In this document: positions 12,334 to 12,826 of the stretch, in pieces
Layout: each line of letters begins with the position of its first letter
Numbering within the stretch: the first letter of the stretch is position 1
Source: an uncultured Lachnospiraceae bacterium
Lineage (GTDB): Bacteria; Bacillota; Clostridia; Lachnospirales; Lachnospiraceae
NCBI GenBank assembly: GCA_947177925.1
Contig: CAMWWJ010000061.1
Location: forward strand, 1-12,826
DNA length: 12,826 nt
Reading direction: 5' to 3'
Notes under the pieces: model-generated
What the model was told of the DNA's origin: nothing
The model's database searches: none
Seen by the model: the letters and a program-made list of their open reading frames with translations, nothing else
Program-made: the position numbers and the translations under genes

Positions 12334-12340
12334 CTGGAAT

Positions 12341-12376
12341 TTGTCTGGTTATCTGACTCAACGGATAACCAGACAA
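12341..12376. repeat. 13-bp perfect inverted repeat between the DUF6483-like and HxlR genes
   Basis: TTGTCTGGTTATC at 12341-12353 and its exact complement GATAACCAGACAA at 12364-12376 enclose ten bases. It starts six bases after the stop of the DUF6483-like gene (minus strand), the position of a terminator, but neither side has a T run. It also lies just upstream of the HxlR promoter region, so a role as an HxlR operator is possible. Confidence 0.55.
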
Positions 12377-12381
12377 TGTGA

Positions 12382-12765
12382 TTAATAGTCTTTCAAAAAC
12401 ATCTTGGCGATACTGCTTAAACCAAATATATCAGCCAAATTTTCCATTCCCAATTTTATTTCTGCTCGGCAGAAATCATTTACTTCTAAAAACTCATCTG
12501 TTTTATCATTTAAGTAGGAATAAAACAATAGTGCGATTTCTAAACTCCCCATATCTGTATCACTGATTAAATCATATAATCTGTTTTCTGCTTCATTGAT
12601 TTTTCCAGCGTCAACCATGTCTAATAAATTTTCTAATGTTTCCTTTTCTTCTTTGTTTTCCAACAATTCTACTGTTGGAGATTCCGTATCAATGTTGAAT
12701 AATAGTTTTAAAATAGCTCGCACCATTTCTTTGATGAGCCTCATTACATAATCTTGCTCAAACAT
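12382..12765 (-). CDS. DUF6483-like protein of unknown function
   Basis: A 127-residue, helix-rich, acidic protein beginning MFEQDYVMRLIKEMVRAILK, an opening I recall from DUF6483 proteins of Clostridia; no activity is known to me. A central acidic segment (ENKEEKETLENLLDMVDAG) and tetratricopeptide-like helical pairs (INEAENRLYDLI, LEIALLFYSYLND) suggest an all-alpha, possibly protein-binding fold. There is no signal peptide or membrane segment. Two ATG codons, at 12771 and 12765 (minus strand), open the frame; GGAAGGAG lies one base from the first and seven from the second, so 12765 is the better start. It is followed by a palindrome and then the HxlR gene on the same strand. Confidence 0.75.
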   Translation of the reverse strand: MFEQDYVMRLIKEMVRAILKLLFNIDTESPTVELLENKEEKETLENLLDMVDAGKINEAENRLYDLISDTDMGSLEIALLFYSYLNDKTDEFLEVNDFCRAEIKLGMENLADIFGLSSIAKMFLKDY

Positions 12766-12784
12766 AATCATTCTCCTTCCTATA

Positions 12785-12826
12785 ATGTCAAGCCCTAAAT
12801 CATTGATTTTTCAGGCTTTTTCTTTA
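12785..12826 (+). terminator. possible hairpin with T-rich tail at the right edge
   Basis: AAGCC and GGCTT, with AAATC/GATTT nested inside, form an interrupted hairpin followed by TTTTTCTTT on the plus strand. No plus-strand gene leads into it within the window. It may serve as a boundary element upstream of the DUF6483-like gene, or be chance in AT-rich DNA. Confidence 0.3.

Noticed and set aside
1..12826. CRISPR array, insertion sequence, integrase, att site or tRNA
   Set aside because: No regularly spaced repeats, transposase or recombinase motifs, terminal repeats or cloverleaf-like sequence were found on either strand.

Overview
The window looks like chromosomal DNA from a gut-type Clostridia bacterium, most likely a Lachnospiraceae relative. 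The evidence is the gene repertoire (VanG-type locus, YitJ-like fused methyltransferase/reductase, AzlCD, HxlR, DUF6483-like protein), strong GGAGG ribosome sites and AT-leaning codon use. The family is an inference from content, not a match to a reference.

Left part, about 1-2330: AT-rich accessory DNA. It holds a small zinc-ribbon protein whose frame carries on past two stops, a stretch of decayed gene fragments (one resembling a DUF1016-type nuclease start), a truncated AbiEi-like antitoxin without its toxin, and an intact PIN-domain toxin/small partner pair with a good promoter and its own terminator. This resembles a worn defence/toxin-antitoxin island.

Centre, about 2330-6690: a compact vanG-type operon, vanG-vanXY-vanT, with overlapping genes. 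Together these make D-serine (VanT), join it to D-alanine (VanG), and remove D-Ala-D-Ala precursors (VanXY), giving D-Ala-D-Ser cell-wall precursors and low-level vancomycin resistance if expressed. No vanR/vanS regulator pair is present. The leader instead carries phased CATAAG repeats and a very strong hairpin whose loop region looks like a -10 box. A terminator is built into the last codons of vanT.

Next, about 6690-9755: a YitJ-like homocysteine methyltransferase/methylene-THF reductase with an extended -10 promoter, then azlC-azlD (amino-acid export), closed by a terminator.

Right part, about 9750-12826: a MATE efflux pump on the minus strand, divergent from a small SAM-dependent methyltransferase with a near-consensus promoter; then, convergent to that, a HxlR-type redox/stress regulator and a DUF6483-like protein on the minus strand, with a 13-bp palindrome between them.

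No tRNA, rRNA, CRISPR array, insertion sequence or riboswitch was seen. The most interesting element is the regulator-less vanG operon and its unusual leader.
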